A DNA stretch of 64,000 nt from Acidobacteriota bacterium (GTDB lineage: Bacteria > Acidobacteriota > Terriglobia > Acidiferrales > UBA7541): contig JABCZR010000015.1 in assembly GCA_013289585.1 (NCBI GenBank), positions 1 to 64,000 on the forward strand, in the 5' to 3' direction. The notes under the pieces are model-generated. The model saw nothing but the letters and a program-made list of their open reading frames with translations, made no database searches and had not been told where the DNA came from. Below are positions 43,176 to 52,403 of this stretch, in pieces; positions within the stretch are counted from its first letter, which is position 1; every line of letters begins with the position of its first letter. The position numbers and the translations under genes were made by a program.

Positions 43176-44063
43176 TTATTCGACCGGCATTCTTTCCGCA
43201 CACCGCAGCTTCGCGCTTCGCGAACGCGGGTTGCCCGACATCTCTTCCTCACTGGGCTGGATCACGTGTTTCGTCAGCACGCGGAGCGTTCCTGCTCGCT
43301 CTCCCTCTTGAAACGCATGCTTCACCAGGCGGTCTTCCCGCGAGTGGTAGCTCAACACCACCCAGCGGCTGCCCGAATTCATTGTGGCGGGGGTCCGAGA
43401 AAGAAACTGCCCGAGTTCCTCCATCTCTCGATTCACCGCTATCCGCAGCGCCAGAAACGTTTTTGTTGCGGGATGCAGTCTCTGCCTTCCCCATTGCTTT
43501 CGGGCCCCTGCCACAATCGTTGCCAAGTGCGCGGTATCCCGAATGGGCCGCGCTCTCACGATCGCCTTGGCGATTCTTCTGGAATCGTGCTCATCCGCTT
43601 CCCGGTAGAGCAGGTCGGCAATTTCATTCTCCGACCAGCGATTCACAATCTCGTCTGCCGTCAATTCGTCGTTGGCAGTGTCCATCCGCATATCTAAGGC
43701 AGCAGCCTCGCGAAACGAAAATCCCCGCGCGGCTTGATCAAGCTGCATGCTCGAAACTCCCAAGTCGGCCAAGACCCCGTCCACCGGCGGAATCCCCAAC
43801 TCTTGCGCGACCTCCGCAATCCTCGAGAACGGCGACTGCACCAGCGTCACCTTCTCCCCGAAATCCTTCAACCGCTCCCGCGCCAGTTCTAACGCCTGTG
43901 CGTCCCGGTCCAGGCTGATCAACCGTCCGGAAGTCAGCTTTTCCGCGATTGCCGCCGAGTGCCCGCCGGCTCCCAGCGTGGCGTCGATGTACGTTCCTTC
44001 CGGCTTTATTTGCAGCCATTCCAGCACCTCATCCAACAGCACCGGCGTGTGCGGCGCGCTCAA
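43176..44063 (-). CDS. rsmH: 16S rRNA (cytosine1402-N4)-methyltransferase
   Basis: HTPVLLDEVLEWL, DATLGAGGHS, DGVLADLGVSSMQLDQAARGFSF. Confidence 0.97.
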   Translation of the reverse strand: MSAPHTPVLLDEVLEWLQIKPEGTYIDATLGAGGHSAAIAEKLTSGRLISLDRDAQALELARERLKDFGEKVTLVQSPFSRIAEVAQELGIPPVDGVLADLGVSSMQLDQAARGFSFREAAALDMRMDTANDELTADEIVNRWSENEIADLLYREADEHDSRRIAKAIVRARPIRDTAHLATIVAGARKQWGRQRLHPATKTFLALRIAVNREMEELGQFLSRTPATMNSGSRWVVLSYHSREDRLVKHAFQEGERAGTLRVLTKHVIQPSEEEMSGNPRSRSAKLRCAERMPVE

Positions 44064-44075
44064 TCTTGCAAAACC

Positions 44076-44516
44076 TTAAATTCCCAGGTCTTCCAAAGCC
44101 TTGTCGTCTTCTTCGGTATAGGGCGAATTCTTCATGTCGTCCAGCACGCGCGTATGGTTCATGACCTCGAGGTAATCAAGGTTGCCGAACACGTCCACTT
44201 CTCCCCTCATCTGCGCCGATTCACGCAACACCGGGGGCACCAGCACTCTGCCCTGTCCATCCAACTCCACCGTCTGCCCGTAGTAGCTCGTTCTCATCAG
44301 AAATTTTCTCTTCGCCCGGTTCTGGCTCGATACCTTTGCCAGCTTGTCCTCAATCTCCATCCAAACCTTCATCGGATAAATGCGCGCCGATTCGCCTGTC
44401 GGGCTGGTAATGTAGAATTGGTTGCCATACTCTTTTAGTGCATCGAGAAACACGGCGGGTATCTTCAACCGGCCCTTCTCGTCTACCTTCGCTGGACAGT
44501 TGCCCCGCAGGTTCAT
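44076..44516 (-). CDS. mraZ: Transcriptional regulator MraZ
   Basis: Duplicated AbrB-like KVDEKGRLKIPA and ELDGQGRVLVPPVLRE. Confidence 0.95.
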   Translation of the reverse strand: MNLRGNCPAKVDEKGRLKIPAVFLDALKEYGNQFYITSPTGESARIYPMKVWMEIEDKLAKVSSQNRAKRKFLMRTSYYGQTVELDGQGRVLVPPVLRESAQMRGEVDVFGNLDYLEVMNHTRVLDDMKNSPYTEEDDKALEDLGI

Positions 44517-44580
44517 ACGATTTGCTCGACGCGACCCTTATTTGCCCCGGATCGCACACGAATATGTGGTCTAATATGGC

Positions 44581-44681
44581 CAAAATGCCCACTTTCACCA
44601 CAACTTATGCTGTCTGTCTACTTTGCCCCAGTGCCCGCTACAACTCTCTACTTCTGCCCACTTCCTACCACTTCTTGCCAC
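44581..44681 (-). promoter_or_regulatory. Array of ~9 GTGG-type direct repeats with ~10-bp period upstream of mraZ (predicted MraZ operator)
   Basis: Minus strand: gTGGcaagaaGTGGtaggaaGTGGgcagaaGTAGagagttGTAGcgggcaCTGGggcaaaGTAGacagacagcataagttGTGGtgaaaGTGGgc. Confidence 0.75.
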
Positions 44682-44980
44682 ATCATAGGCCCCTTTGCAT
44701 CCTTGTCAAGAGGAATCATGCATTTTTTAGAAAATAGTTGTGGATTCCTGCCAGCCGAGATTGGTGGGATTTCCCTACCACCGCTTGTGCTCACGATTTC
44801 CGAACAAGGCTAGGCTTTGTGGTGCACTTCTTAAAGAATTTCGGTGCCATCTCGCGCGTCTCGCTCCTGCTTTCCTGTACCTATTTGGAACTCCCTCATC
44901 CCGTTAAACTCTTCTCCCCCGGCGCAGGTCGTGTTATTCTATGCGGGTCATAGAGAGCTTTTTCCACAAGGAGCCAACTC

Positions 44981-45058
44981 ATGGAATGGACCACCCCTCA
45001 GCACGAAGAAATTGATTTGAACTGCGAAGTCAGTTCCTACGCTAACGCCGAACTCTAA
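44981..45058 (+). CDS. pqqA: PQQ precursor peptide PqqA
   Basis: MEWTTPQHEEIDLNCEVSSYANAEL; ExxxY (E16/Y20) motif; RBS AAGGAG; directly upstream of pqqB. Not in the ORF track. Confidence 0.9.
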   Translation: MEWTTPQHEEIDLNCEVSSYANAEL

Positions 45059-45096
45059 TCTGAGAGTCGACCGCTCTGCGGTCGCCAGAAAACCGA

Positions 45097-46029
45097 ATGC
45101 GCGTTAAAGTCCTCGGCTCCGCAGCCGGGGGCGGTTTCCCTCAATGGAATTGTAGTTGCGCGAACTGTAGCGCGTTGCGCCTCGGTACACTGAAGGCGCG
45201 TCCGCGCACCCAGGCACAGGTTGCGGTTTCGCCGGACCCTTCGAAATGGTTCCTTCTTAACGCCTCGCCCGATCTCCGCCAACAGATCAACGCAACACCC
45301 GAACTTACTCCACGTTCCGCGGCGCTTGGTTCCCCGGTCGCTTCCATCCTCCTCACCAGTGCCGATGTCGATTCCGTGATGGGCTTGCTTCACCTTCGCG
45401 AATTTCAGCCCCTGCGCATTTTCTCTACGGTATCCGTGCGCCGCATCCTCACGGAGGAAAACACGCTCTTCCGTGTCCTCGCGCGTTCGAATCCGCCGGC
45501 GATCTGGGACGTCATGCCCCTGGATCGGCTCATGCCGCTGGTCCCGCCTTCCTCGCTGGGAAAGAAAGACGGCCTTTTCTATAAAGCCATACCGCTGCTC
45601 GGTAACTTTCCGGACTATGTGAGCGAATCGCTCCGCCACAGCCTTCCTCCGGAGGAAGCAGTCATCGGGCTTCAATTGATTCACAAGGAAAAGCGGCTTT
45701 TCTATGCCCCGGCCTTGCCCGGAATTGGAGAGGAGTGGCGCCGCTCCGTCGATGAAAGCGACCTGGCACTCCTGGACGGCACCTTCTGGAAAGATGATGA
45801 ATTGATTTCTGCCAGGCGCAGCCGCAGGACCGCGCGGGAGATGGGACACGTTCCCCTCTGGGGTGACCGCGGCCTGCTTCGTCAACCTTTCCGCCCCGGA
45901 AAAACCCACCACGTGCTCATCCATCTCAACAATACCAATCCGGTGTTGAACGAAGACAGTCCGGAACACCGCACTGTGCGTGAAGCCGGATGGGAAATCG
46001 CCTATGATGGTATGGATTTCGAGCTATGA
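45097..46029 (+). CDS. pqqB: PQQ biosynthesis protein PqqB (metallo-beta-lactamase fold)
   Basis: MRVKVLGSAAGGGFPQWNCSCANC; FLLNASPDLRQQI; HVLIHLNNTNPVL. Confidence 0.96.
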   Translation: MRVKVLGSAAGGGFPQWNCSCANCSALRLGTLKARPRTQAQVAVSPDPSKWFLLNASPDLRQQINATPELTPRSAALGSPVASILLTSADVDSVMGLLHLREFQPLRIFSTVSVRRILTEENTLFRVLARSNPPAIWDVMPLDRLMPLVPPSSLGKKDGLFYKAIPLLGNFPDYVSESLRHSLPPEEAVIGLQLIHKEKRLFYAPALPGIGEEWRRSVDESDLALLDGTFWKDDELISARRSRRTAREMGHVPLWGDRGLLRQPFRPGKTHHVLIHLNNTNPVLNEDSPEHRTVREAGWEIAYDGMDFEL

Positions 46030-46787
46030 CTCCATCCGTGAATCACGTCGCCGAGAATCCCCCGCTATCCGAAGCCGCGTTTATCGCCGGCTTTCACGCC
46101 ATCGGCGAGGAGCGCTACCATCACAAGCATCCTTTTCACCTGCTGATGCACGAAGGAAAGCTCACCCGCGGGCAGCTGCAGGCTTGGGCTTTGAATCGTT
46201 ACTACTACCAGAGCCGCATCCCCATCAAAGACGCCGCCATTCTCGCGCGCAGCGATGATCCCGCTTTCCGCGTCGCGTGGCGCAAACGCATCCTCGACCA
46301 CGACGGCGATGGCGCAAAGCCAGGCGGCATTGAAAAATGGCTGCGGCTCGTCGAGGCCACCGACCTTTCGCGCGATATCGCGCTTCGCGGCGACAGTATT
46401 CTCCCGGCGACGCGTTTTGCCGTGCAGGCTTACGTCGATTTCGTTTCTACGCGCCCCCATCTCGAAGCCGTGGCTTCCTCACTCACCGAACTTTTTTCAA
46501 AGAAACTCATCACCCTTCGCATGGATCGCCTTCGCGAACACTATCCCTGGCTCTCCGGCGGCCTCGACTATTTCACCGGCCGCCTCACGCAAGCCACCGA
46601 AGACTCCGAGTTCGCCCTTGCCTGGGTGGTAAGCCATGCGCACACGCGCGAGCAGCAGGACCTCGCTCACGCCGCTTTGCGCGCCAAGTGCGACATTCTG
46701 TGGGCCCAGCTCGACGCCCTCTATTTCGCCTACGTCAATCCCGGCTGGCCCCCGCCCGGCGCATTTCAACCGGCAAAGGAATCCTAG
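46026..46787 (+). CDS. pqqC: Pyrroloquinoline-quinone synthase PqqC
   Basis: YHHKHPFHLLMHEGKLTRGQLQAWALNRYYYQSRIPIKDAAI; ATG overlaps pqqB stop. Confidence 0.96.
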   Translation: MTPSVNHVAENPPLSEAAFIAGFHAIGEERYHHKHPFHLLMHEGKLTRGQLQAWALNRYYYQSRIPIKDAAILARSDDPAFRVAWRKRILDHDGDGAKPGGIEKWLRLVEATDLSRDIALRGDSILPATRFAVQAYVDFVSTRPHLEAVASSLTELFSKKLITLRMDRLREHYPWLSGGLDYFTGRLTQATEDSEFALAWVVSHAHTREQQDLAHAALRAKCDILWAQLDALYFAYVNPGWPPPGAFQPAKES

Positions 46788-46796
46788 GGACCATCG

Positions 46797-47075
46797 ATGC
46801 CCCCCGACCTCACAAGTTTTCCGCGCCTCGCCCCCGGCTGCCGCCTCAACGACAAATCACAACAGCCGCGCACGCTCCTCATGCCCGAACGCGCCTTACG
46901 CCTCAATGGCCCCAGCCTCGAAATCGTGGAACGCTGCGACGGCAAGCACACCGTCCAGCAAATCATTACCGATTTGCAGAAAATCTATTCGAAGGCCGTG
47001 CCGCAAAAAGTGGAATCCGACATCCTGGGCTATCTTGCTCTTCTGCACGAGCAGCGCGCCCTCGATTTCACATAG
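46797..47075 (+). CDS. pqqD: PQQ chaperone PqqD
   Basis: 92 aa; LLMPERALRLNGPSLEIVERCDGKHTVQQIITDLQ. Confidence 0.92.
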   Translation: MPPDLTSFPRLAPGCRLNDKSQQPRTLLMPERALRLNGPSLEIVERCDGKHTVQQIITDLQKIYSKAVPQKVESDILGYLALLHEQRALDFT

Positions 47076-47077
47076 TC

Positions 47078-47110
47078 TTTGGAGTGCGGGAGCGCAGCTC
47101 CCGCTTTTCC
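47078..47110. repeat. Palindromic repeat TTTGGAGTGCGGGAGCGCAGCTCCCGCTTTTCC
   Basis: Same frame of sequence as 56507-56537 (TTGGAGTGCGG.AG...CT.CCGCTTTTC). Confidence 0.65.
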
Positions 47111-47134
47111 GGCGACCACACCGTCAAAACGAGA

Positions 47135-48241
47135 ATGACCACTGAACTCTCCAACCCGCTAGCCCTCATTGCAGAACTCACCCACCGCTGCCCATTGCAT
47201 TGCGTCTACTGCTCCAACCCTCTCGAAATGCAATCTCGCGCCAACGAACTCTCCACCGAAACTTGGTCGCGCGTTTTCAAGGAAGCCGCCCAAGCCGGAG
47301 TCCTCCAAGCCGACTTCACCGGTGGCGAACCTCTCGCCCGCACCGACATCCTCGAACTCGTCCGCGCCGCCCGCGCAGCTGGTCTCTACGTCAACCTGAT
47401 CACCTCCGGCTTGCCCATGGACGAAGCAAAACTCGCCGCTCTCGTCGAAGCCGGCCTCGATCATGTCCAACTCAGCTTCCAAGGCGCTCGCGAAGAAATC
47501 GCCAATGAAATCTCCGGCGCCCGCTCCCACGAACAAAAACTTCGCGTCCTCGAATGGCTGAAACAACATCGCATCGCTGTCACACTGAACTTCGTTATTC
47601 ATCGCCGCAATATCGATCAGCTCGAGGAAATGCTTGCCATTGCCGAATCTTCCAACGCCACGCGCGTCGAATTTGCAAATGTGCAATATTACGGCTGGGC
47701 CTTCGCCAATCGCGAAAACCTCTTGCCCACTCGCGAGCAGCTAAATCATTCCGTGGAAATTTTGAAGCGCGCACAGGAAAGACTGAAGGGGAAAATCCGC
47801 ATCCAATTCGTCGTCCCGGACTACTACGCCAAATACCCCAAACCGTGCATGGGCGGCTGGGGACGCAAGCTCCTGCTCATCACTCCTAGCGGTGACGCAC
47901 TTCCCTGCCACGCCGCTCAAGTTATCCCCGGCCTCGCGTTCGAAAATGTAAGAGATAAAAGTCTGCGCGAAATCTGGGAGCACTCTCCCGCATTTCAAAA
48001 ATTCCGGGGCGAAGCGTGGATGCAGGAGCCATGTAAAACCTGCGACCGCCGGGACCAGGATTTCGGCGGCTGCCGCTGCCAGGCGTTGTTGCTGGCAGGT
48101 GATGCCGCCGCTACCGATCCCGTATGTTCTCTCGCTCCTCTCCGTCCCAAAGTCGACGCCATCCTCGCAGGGATGAACAGCGCACCCCGTGCGGAGATTT
48201 TCGTGAAGCCCAATTGGCTGTACCGCCCGAACCCCTCCTAA
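47135..48241 (+). CDS. pqqE: PqqA peptide cyclase PqqE (radical SAM, SPASM)
   Basis: LTHRCPLHCVYCSNP (CxxxCxxC); C-terminal SPASM Cys; ATG 47135 chosen over the longer ORF. Confidence 0.95.
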   Translation: MTTELSNPLALIAELTHRCPLHCVYCSNPLEMQSRANELSTETWSRVFKEAAQAGVLQADFTGGEPLARTDILELVRAARAAGLYVNLITSGLPMDEAKLAALVEAGLDHVQLSFQGAREEIANEISGARSHEQKLRVLEWLKQHRIAVTLNFVIHRRNIDQLEEMLAIAESSNATRVEFANVQYYGWAFANRENLLPTREQLNHSVEILKRAQERLKGKIRIQFVVPDYYAKYPKPCMGGWGRKLLLITPSGDALPCHAAQVIPGLAFENVRDKSLREIWEHSPAFQKFRGEAWMQEPCKTCDRRDQDFGGCRCQALLLAGDAAATDPVCSLAPLRPKVDAILAGMNSAPRAEIFVKPNWLYRPNPS

Positions 48242-49518
48242 TCCGCCGCAGCTGTTTGCGTTTTATCCAGCCTCATCACCACCGTGCCGATGAAAATCAG
48301 GCTGCCCACTAGCACCAGCGACCCGAACACCGTCAGTGTAGTCTGCGGCCCGAGGTGCTTCACCACACCGCTCGCGATCAGCGAGCCGATAGGCTGCACA
48401 CCCATAAACATCGTCGCGTACACCGCGATTACCCGGCTGCGTAATTCATCCGGCACCCGATTTTGGATCAAAGTATTTGTCGCCGCCATTTGCGATGTCG
48501 CGGCAAACCCCACCACAAAAAGCGTCACACTGCACAGCCAGAAAACCTTCGCCTGCGAAAAAATAATCAGGCACACCGAACACGTCAATGACGTCGCGGC
48601 GATCCATCGTGCCAGCCCTCTGTAGTGTGTGCGTGCGGCGAACTGCAGCGCGCCGAGTACTGCGCCCACCCCCGCCGAGCTCATCAGGAACCCGAGCGTC
48701 CGCGCGTCCGACTTCAAGACGTCCTGCGCGTAAACCGGCATGAACACGGAATACTGCAAACCAAAGAGGCTCAGGGCGCTGAGCAATAACAGCGCCGACC
48801 GTATCGGCAGATCGCTCATGGCAAATCGAAAGCCCTGCACAAAACTCCGCAGCGGCGAATCCGTGCTTGGCTTGATCACTCTTGGTTCTATCCGCATCAT
48901 CAGCAGCGCCACGATGACCGCTACAAAACTCAATCCGTTGATAAAGAAGCACCAGCCTGCCCCCAGGTAGGCAATCGCTATTCCTGCAATTGCCGGGCCC
49001 ACCGCCCGCGCTCCATTGAAAATCGACGAATTCAGCGCAATCGCATTTGGCAGATCTTCCTTCCCCACCATCTGCACAAAAAACGCCTGCCGGATTGGCA
49101 CATCGAACGCGTTGACGATGCCCACCAGGAACGCGATGCCGATCAATTGCCATTTTCCAATCCAATGTGTCCACGTTAGCCCCGCCAGGACGAACGCCAG
49201 GATCATCGTAATGGTCTGCGTAACGATTACGCCACGATGGCGGTCAAATCGGTCCCCCACGTACCCGCCAAACGAAGAAAGAAACAACATCGGCACCTGG
49301 CTCGCAAATCCAAACACACCGAGCAGCGCCGCAGAGTGCGTCAGCTGGTAGACCAGCCACAGCTGCGCCATGTTCTGCATCCACGTTCCGATTAGCGAAA
49401 TGAGTTGTCCTGCGATGAACAGTTGGAAATTGCGGTGCTGCATCGCGCGGAAGCGCGTGGAAACGGCGGGAAGGCGCGTGGGCTCGGCGGGGCTGACCGC
49501 TGTGCGGTCACTCTTCAA
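48238..49518 (-). CDS. MFS transporter
   Basis: 12-TM-like; GGYVGDRFDRHRGVIVTQ; overlaps pqqE end convergently. Confidence 0.9.
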   Translation of the reverse strand: MKSDRTAVSPAEPTRLPAVSTRFRAMQHRNFQLFIAGQLISLIGTWMQNMAQLWLVYQLTHSAALLGVFGFASQVPMLFLSSFGGYVGDRFDRHRGVIVTQTITMILAFVLAGLTWTHWIGKWQLIGIAFLVGIVNAFDVPIRQAFFVQMVGKEDLPNAIALNSSIFNGARAVGPAIAGIAIAYLGAGWCFFINGLSFVAVIVALLMMRIEPRVIKPSTDSPLRSFVQGFRFAMSDLPIRSALLLLSALSLFGLQYSVFMPVYAQDVLKSDARTLGFLMSSAGVGAVLGALQFAARTHYRGLARWIAATSLTCSVCLIIFSQAKVFWLCSVTLFVVGFAATSQMAATNTLIQNRVPDELRSRVIAVYATMFMGVQPIGSLIASGVVKHLGPQTTLTVFGSLVLVGSLIFIGTVVMRLDKTQTAAAD

Positions 49519-49644
49519 AATGTTCTTCCTCCACCCGTTGGATGCGGAGAACCGGGACTAGTCACCATGCCGTGAGAGGAGAGGTGTTGTCAATGCGGTC
49601 GAAAGTGGGGAACGAACCAGATTGTCTCTTGAAAAAAAAAGTCG

Positions 49645-50358
49645 CTATTCGTTCGGCGGATCCGGCGCTCCCCCAACGTGGAGATGGCTCAAATCCCGCA
49701 ACGTCGCTTTGTCTTCATCGCTCATTCCGCGCGTAAAATTCGGATCGTTCAGCCGCTGATTCCGCGCCGACTCCGGCATGTTCTGCAGCACCTGTAACCG
49801 CTGCCGAATCGCCTGCCTGCGGTCCTGCGGCATCTGCTTCCACTTTGGCAGTACATCGTTTCGAATGTGACTCTGTTGCGCCGGCGTCAGCTTGTTCCAT
49901 GCCTGCGCGCGGTCCTTGAACTCCTGTTTTTGAGCAGGACTGAGGCTTTGATAGCGCCTGTTGTTTTCCAAAATCTTCTGCTGCTCTTGCGGATTCAAAT
50001 TATCAAATCGCTTCGGCGGCGGCGGAGTGAACGCTGACGGCGGACGGCTCGGATTGTTGTACGGCCGCGCCTCCGTCCCCCCGTGATTCGCATTTGATTG
50101 CGGCGGGCGGTTCGAATTCCCATTCGCGTGCGATTGCCCCTGCGGCTGATATTGCTGTGGCTGGTGTTGCGGCGGTTGATGCTGCTGCGGCTGATGCGGT
50201 TGTGGCTGATGTTGCTGATTCGACGGCTTTGGCGGCCGATTCTCCGGGTGACTCTGTCCCCAATGCGCGCGCTGCGCCTGCGCATAGCATGGCACAGCCA
50301 CTGCCGCGCTCATCCCCAGCGCTATAAGCCATCCCGCGAATTGGAGTTTCCGTTTCAT
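49645..50358 (-). CDS. DUF3106-like secreted protein with His/Gln/Pro-rich segment
   Basis: Signal peptide; HQPQPHQPQQHQPPQHQPQQYQPQG tract; LNPQEQQKILENNRRYQSLSPAQKQEFKDRAQAWNKLTPAQQ. Confidence 0.75.
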   Translation of the reverse strand: MKRKLQFAGWLIALGMSAAVAVPCYAQAQRAHWGQSHPENRPPKPSNQQHQPQPHQPQQHQPPQHQPQQYQPQGQSHANGNSNRPPQSNANHGGTEARPYNNPSRPPSAFTPPPPKRFDNLNPQEQQKILENNRRYQSLSPAQKQEFKDRAQAWNKLTPAQQSHIRNDVLPKWKQMPQDRRQAIRQRLQVLQNMPESARNQRLNDPNFTRGMSDEDKATLRDLSHLHVGGAPDPPNE

Positions 50359-50364
50359 TTCCCT

Positions 50365-50847
50365 TTACAGTTGTTGACTCTGATTCGGGTCACCCGGTTC
50401 GTCCGGCTGCACCGGCTGTGGCAGGTCGCTCAACGGCCCGAAATCCGATATCACGTCGAAGTTTTCCAGCACCGGCAAATTCTGGTTGATGTTGTCGATG
50501 TCCCCGGCACTCAGTGAATTGTCCAATTTTTGCGATCCGATCCACACCGTCGCCAGCAGCAGCATCGACGCTGCCAGCGCCGCTCGCGGCGACGGCGTCA
50601 TCCATGCCCACCAGCTCTGCTTCGCCGGCTCCGCCGCTACGCGCGCGCGCACACGGATATCAAACGCCCCCGATGGCTCGATCATCGGCAGCTCGTCCAG
50701 CAACACATTCAGCGAGCGAAATTCGTTCACGCGCAATTGGCACGCCCCGCACGCCAGGAGATGCTTCTCCATCTCCAGCCGTTCGCCTTCTTTCAGGCGC
50801 CCGTCCACGAATCCCAGAATCTTCCCTTCCATCCGGCTGCAACTCAT
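50365..50847 (-). CDS. Anti-sigma factor (zinc-finger HC2 type)
   Basis: LKEGERLEMEKHLLACGACQLRVNEF HxxxCxxC; single TM. Confidence 0.85.
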   Translation of the reverse strand: MSCSRMEGKILGFVDGRLKEGERLEMEKHLLACGACQLRVNEFRSLNVLLDELPMIEPSGAFDIRVRARVAAEPAKQSWWAWMTPSPRAALAASMLLLATVWIGSQKLDNSLSAGDIDNINQNLPVLENFDVISDFGPLSDLPQPVQPDEPGDPNQSQQL

Positions 50848-50929
50848 GACTTCCTTCCCTTCTGGCCTAACTCCACCACTTTCCTTGCCGCGCCAGCGAC
50901 TGTAGTGGCCGGTCTTTAGACCGGTAATC

Positions 50930-51535
50930 CTACCGCCCCTGCGCCGCCACGAGAGGGGCTAGTTCCACCCGCAGCGTTTCGTACGCTCGGAAGAGCAGCG
51001 ATTTCAGCGCGCTCTCCGAGCATTCCAAAATTTTCGAAATCTCTCCGTAATCCAACTCTTGATACTTGTGCAGCAGCACCGCCGCGCGTTGCTTCTCCGG
51101 CAGCTTATCAATGGCATGCCGGATCATCTTGCGCCTCGCATCCTCCACCAGGTGCTGCTCAATGTTCGGGCTCTTTTCGGCAATGTCCAGAGCCCGCTCA
51201 TCGCCATCCTCGGCATCCACGGTGACCGGCGCATCCAGTGAGATTTCCATGCGCTGATAACGGTTGTCCCGCACCGAATTCAACGCCAAGTTTGTCGCGA
51301 TCCGGAAGAGCCATGTTGTGAACTTCGCGCTTGGCACGTAATCTTCCCGCGCGCGGTACACGCGCAAGAAAACTTCCTGTGCCAGGTCTTCCGCCTGTTC
51401 CCGGTTCCGAACCATCCGGTACAGAAAATTGACCAGCGGACTCCGATAGCGATGCAGGAGAAGTGCGAACGACTGTTCGTCGCCCGCCTTCACGTCCAGC
51501 ATCAGTTGGACGTCCGACCTGGCCATAGTCGCCAC
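50930..51535 (-). CDS. ECF RNA polymerase sigma factor
   Basis: Sigma2 EQAEDLAQEVFLRVYRARE; sigma4 LPEKQRAAVLLHKYQELDYGEISKILECSESALKSLLFRA. Confidence 0.94.
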   Translation of the reverse strand: MATMARSDVQLMLDVKAGDEQSFALLLHRYRSPLVNFLYRMVRNREQAEDLAQEVFLRVYRAREDYVPSAKFTTWLFRIATNLALNSVRDNRYQRMEISLDAPVTVDAEDGDERALDIAEKSPNIEQHLVEDARRKMIRHAIDKLPEKQRAAVLLHKYQELDYGEISKILECSESALKSLLFRAYETLRVELAPLVAAQGR

Positions 51536-51607
51536 ACTGTATCAAACACTCGTGTTCTCAGAAAGTTGCAAGTGGTAGGAGTACTCGAGGGCGAAACTGC
51601 GGCGAAT

Positions 51608-52351
51608 CTAAACGCGGAATAAACGCTCCATTATCAACAAGCTAACAACGCCTACAAAAACCAGAAGCGCCATCCGCCAATTTGGCTCCCGGTTCACTTC
51701 GGGTAGTAAATCCGTCGCCGCCACATATAACGTGACTCCGCCTGAAAGGGGGAGCGCGTACTTCAATTGCCCCTGGAGCGAGCTCGTCAGCAACACGCCC
51801 GCAACCGTCGCCGCTCCTAATAACCCCGCCGCCAGAATCGCGTTGCGCTTTCCCTGCCCGCTCGCCAGCACCACCGAAGCCACCGTGAATCCTTCCGGCA
51901 GCTTGTGCAGAAACACCGCGAAAAACATCACCGCTCCCAGCCACGTCGAAACCAGGAACCCCGCCGCGATCGCCACGCCATCAAAAAACGTGTGAATCGT
52001 CATCCCCACCAGCACGCTGGTCCGCGCATGATGATGGCTCATCTCCTCAACGTGCGTCTCTTCTCCAAAATGAAAGTGCGGAGCAAGCGTGTGTTCGAAC
52101 AAGTGCACCAGAAAATATCCGATTAGGACATAGAGCAGCGCGCCCTCCCCCGAAAGTCGCACCGACTCTGGAATCACCTCAACAAACGCGACTGCCAGCA
52201 TGTACCCCGCGCCCAGCGCCAGAAAATATTGCAAAAATTTCCGTGGCCACTCCTTTCGAACGACAAAGTACCCGCCTACCAAATTTCCCGCCGCCGCGAT
52301 AAGCCCCAGCCCCGCCGCCAGCGCCGTCCGAAATGTTAAGTCATGCCCCAT
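51608..52351 (-). CDS. ZIP-family metal transporter
   Basis: GMTIHTFFDGVAIAAGF, FLHKLPEGFTVASV motifs. Confidence 0.92.
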   Translation of the reverse strand: MGHDLTFRTALAAGLGLIAAAGNLVGGYFVVRKEWPRKFLQYFLALGAGYMLAVAFVEVIPESVRLSGEGALLYVLIGYFLVHLFEHTLAPHFHFGEETHVEEMSHHHARTSVLVGMTIHTFFDGVAIAAGFLVSTWLGAVMFFAVFLHKLPEGFTVASVVLASGQGKRNAILAAGLLGAATVAGVLLTSSLQGQLKYALPLSGGVTLYVAATDLLPEVNREPNWRMALLVFVGVVSLLIMERLFRV

Positions 52352-52359
52352 GGAAGAAG

Positions 52360-52392
52360 TTCACAGCCGACAGTTCACAGCCAACAGTAAGA
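52360..52392. repeat. ACAGCCGACAG/ACAGCCAACAG repeat, left flank of four-helix-bundle gene
   Basis: ttcACAGCCGACAGttcACAGCCAACAGtaag; inverted relative to 52787-52818. Confidence 0.7.
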
Positions 52393-52403
52393 AGGACATC
52401 GCG

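Noticed and set aside
46337-47134. N-terminal 266-aa extension of the pqqE ORF
   Set aside because: Overlaps pqqC and pqqD in another frame; radical-SAM start at ATG 47135 fits PqqE length.
50120-50235. Tandem-looking repeat (ctgttgctg/cggttgatg units), considered as CRISPR-like or DNA repeat
   Set aside because: It is the coding consequence of the HQPQQHQPP tract in the DUF3106-like gene; no uniform repeat/spacer structure.
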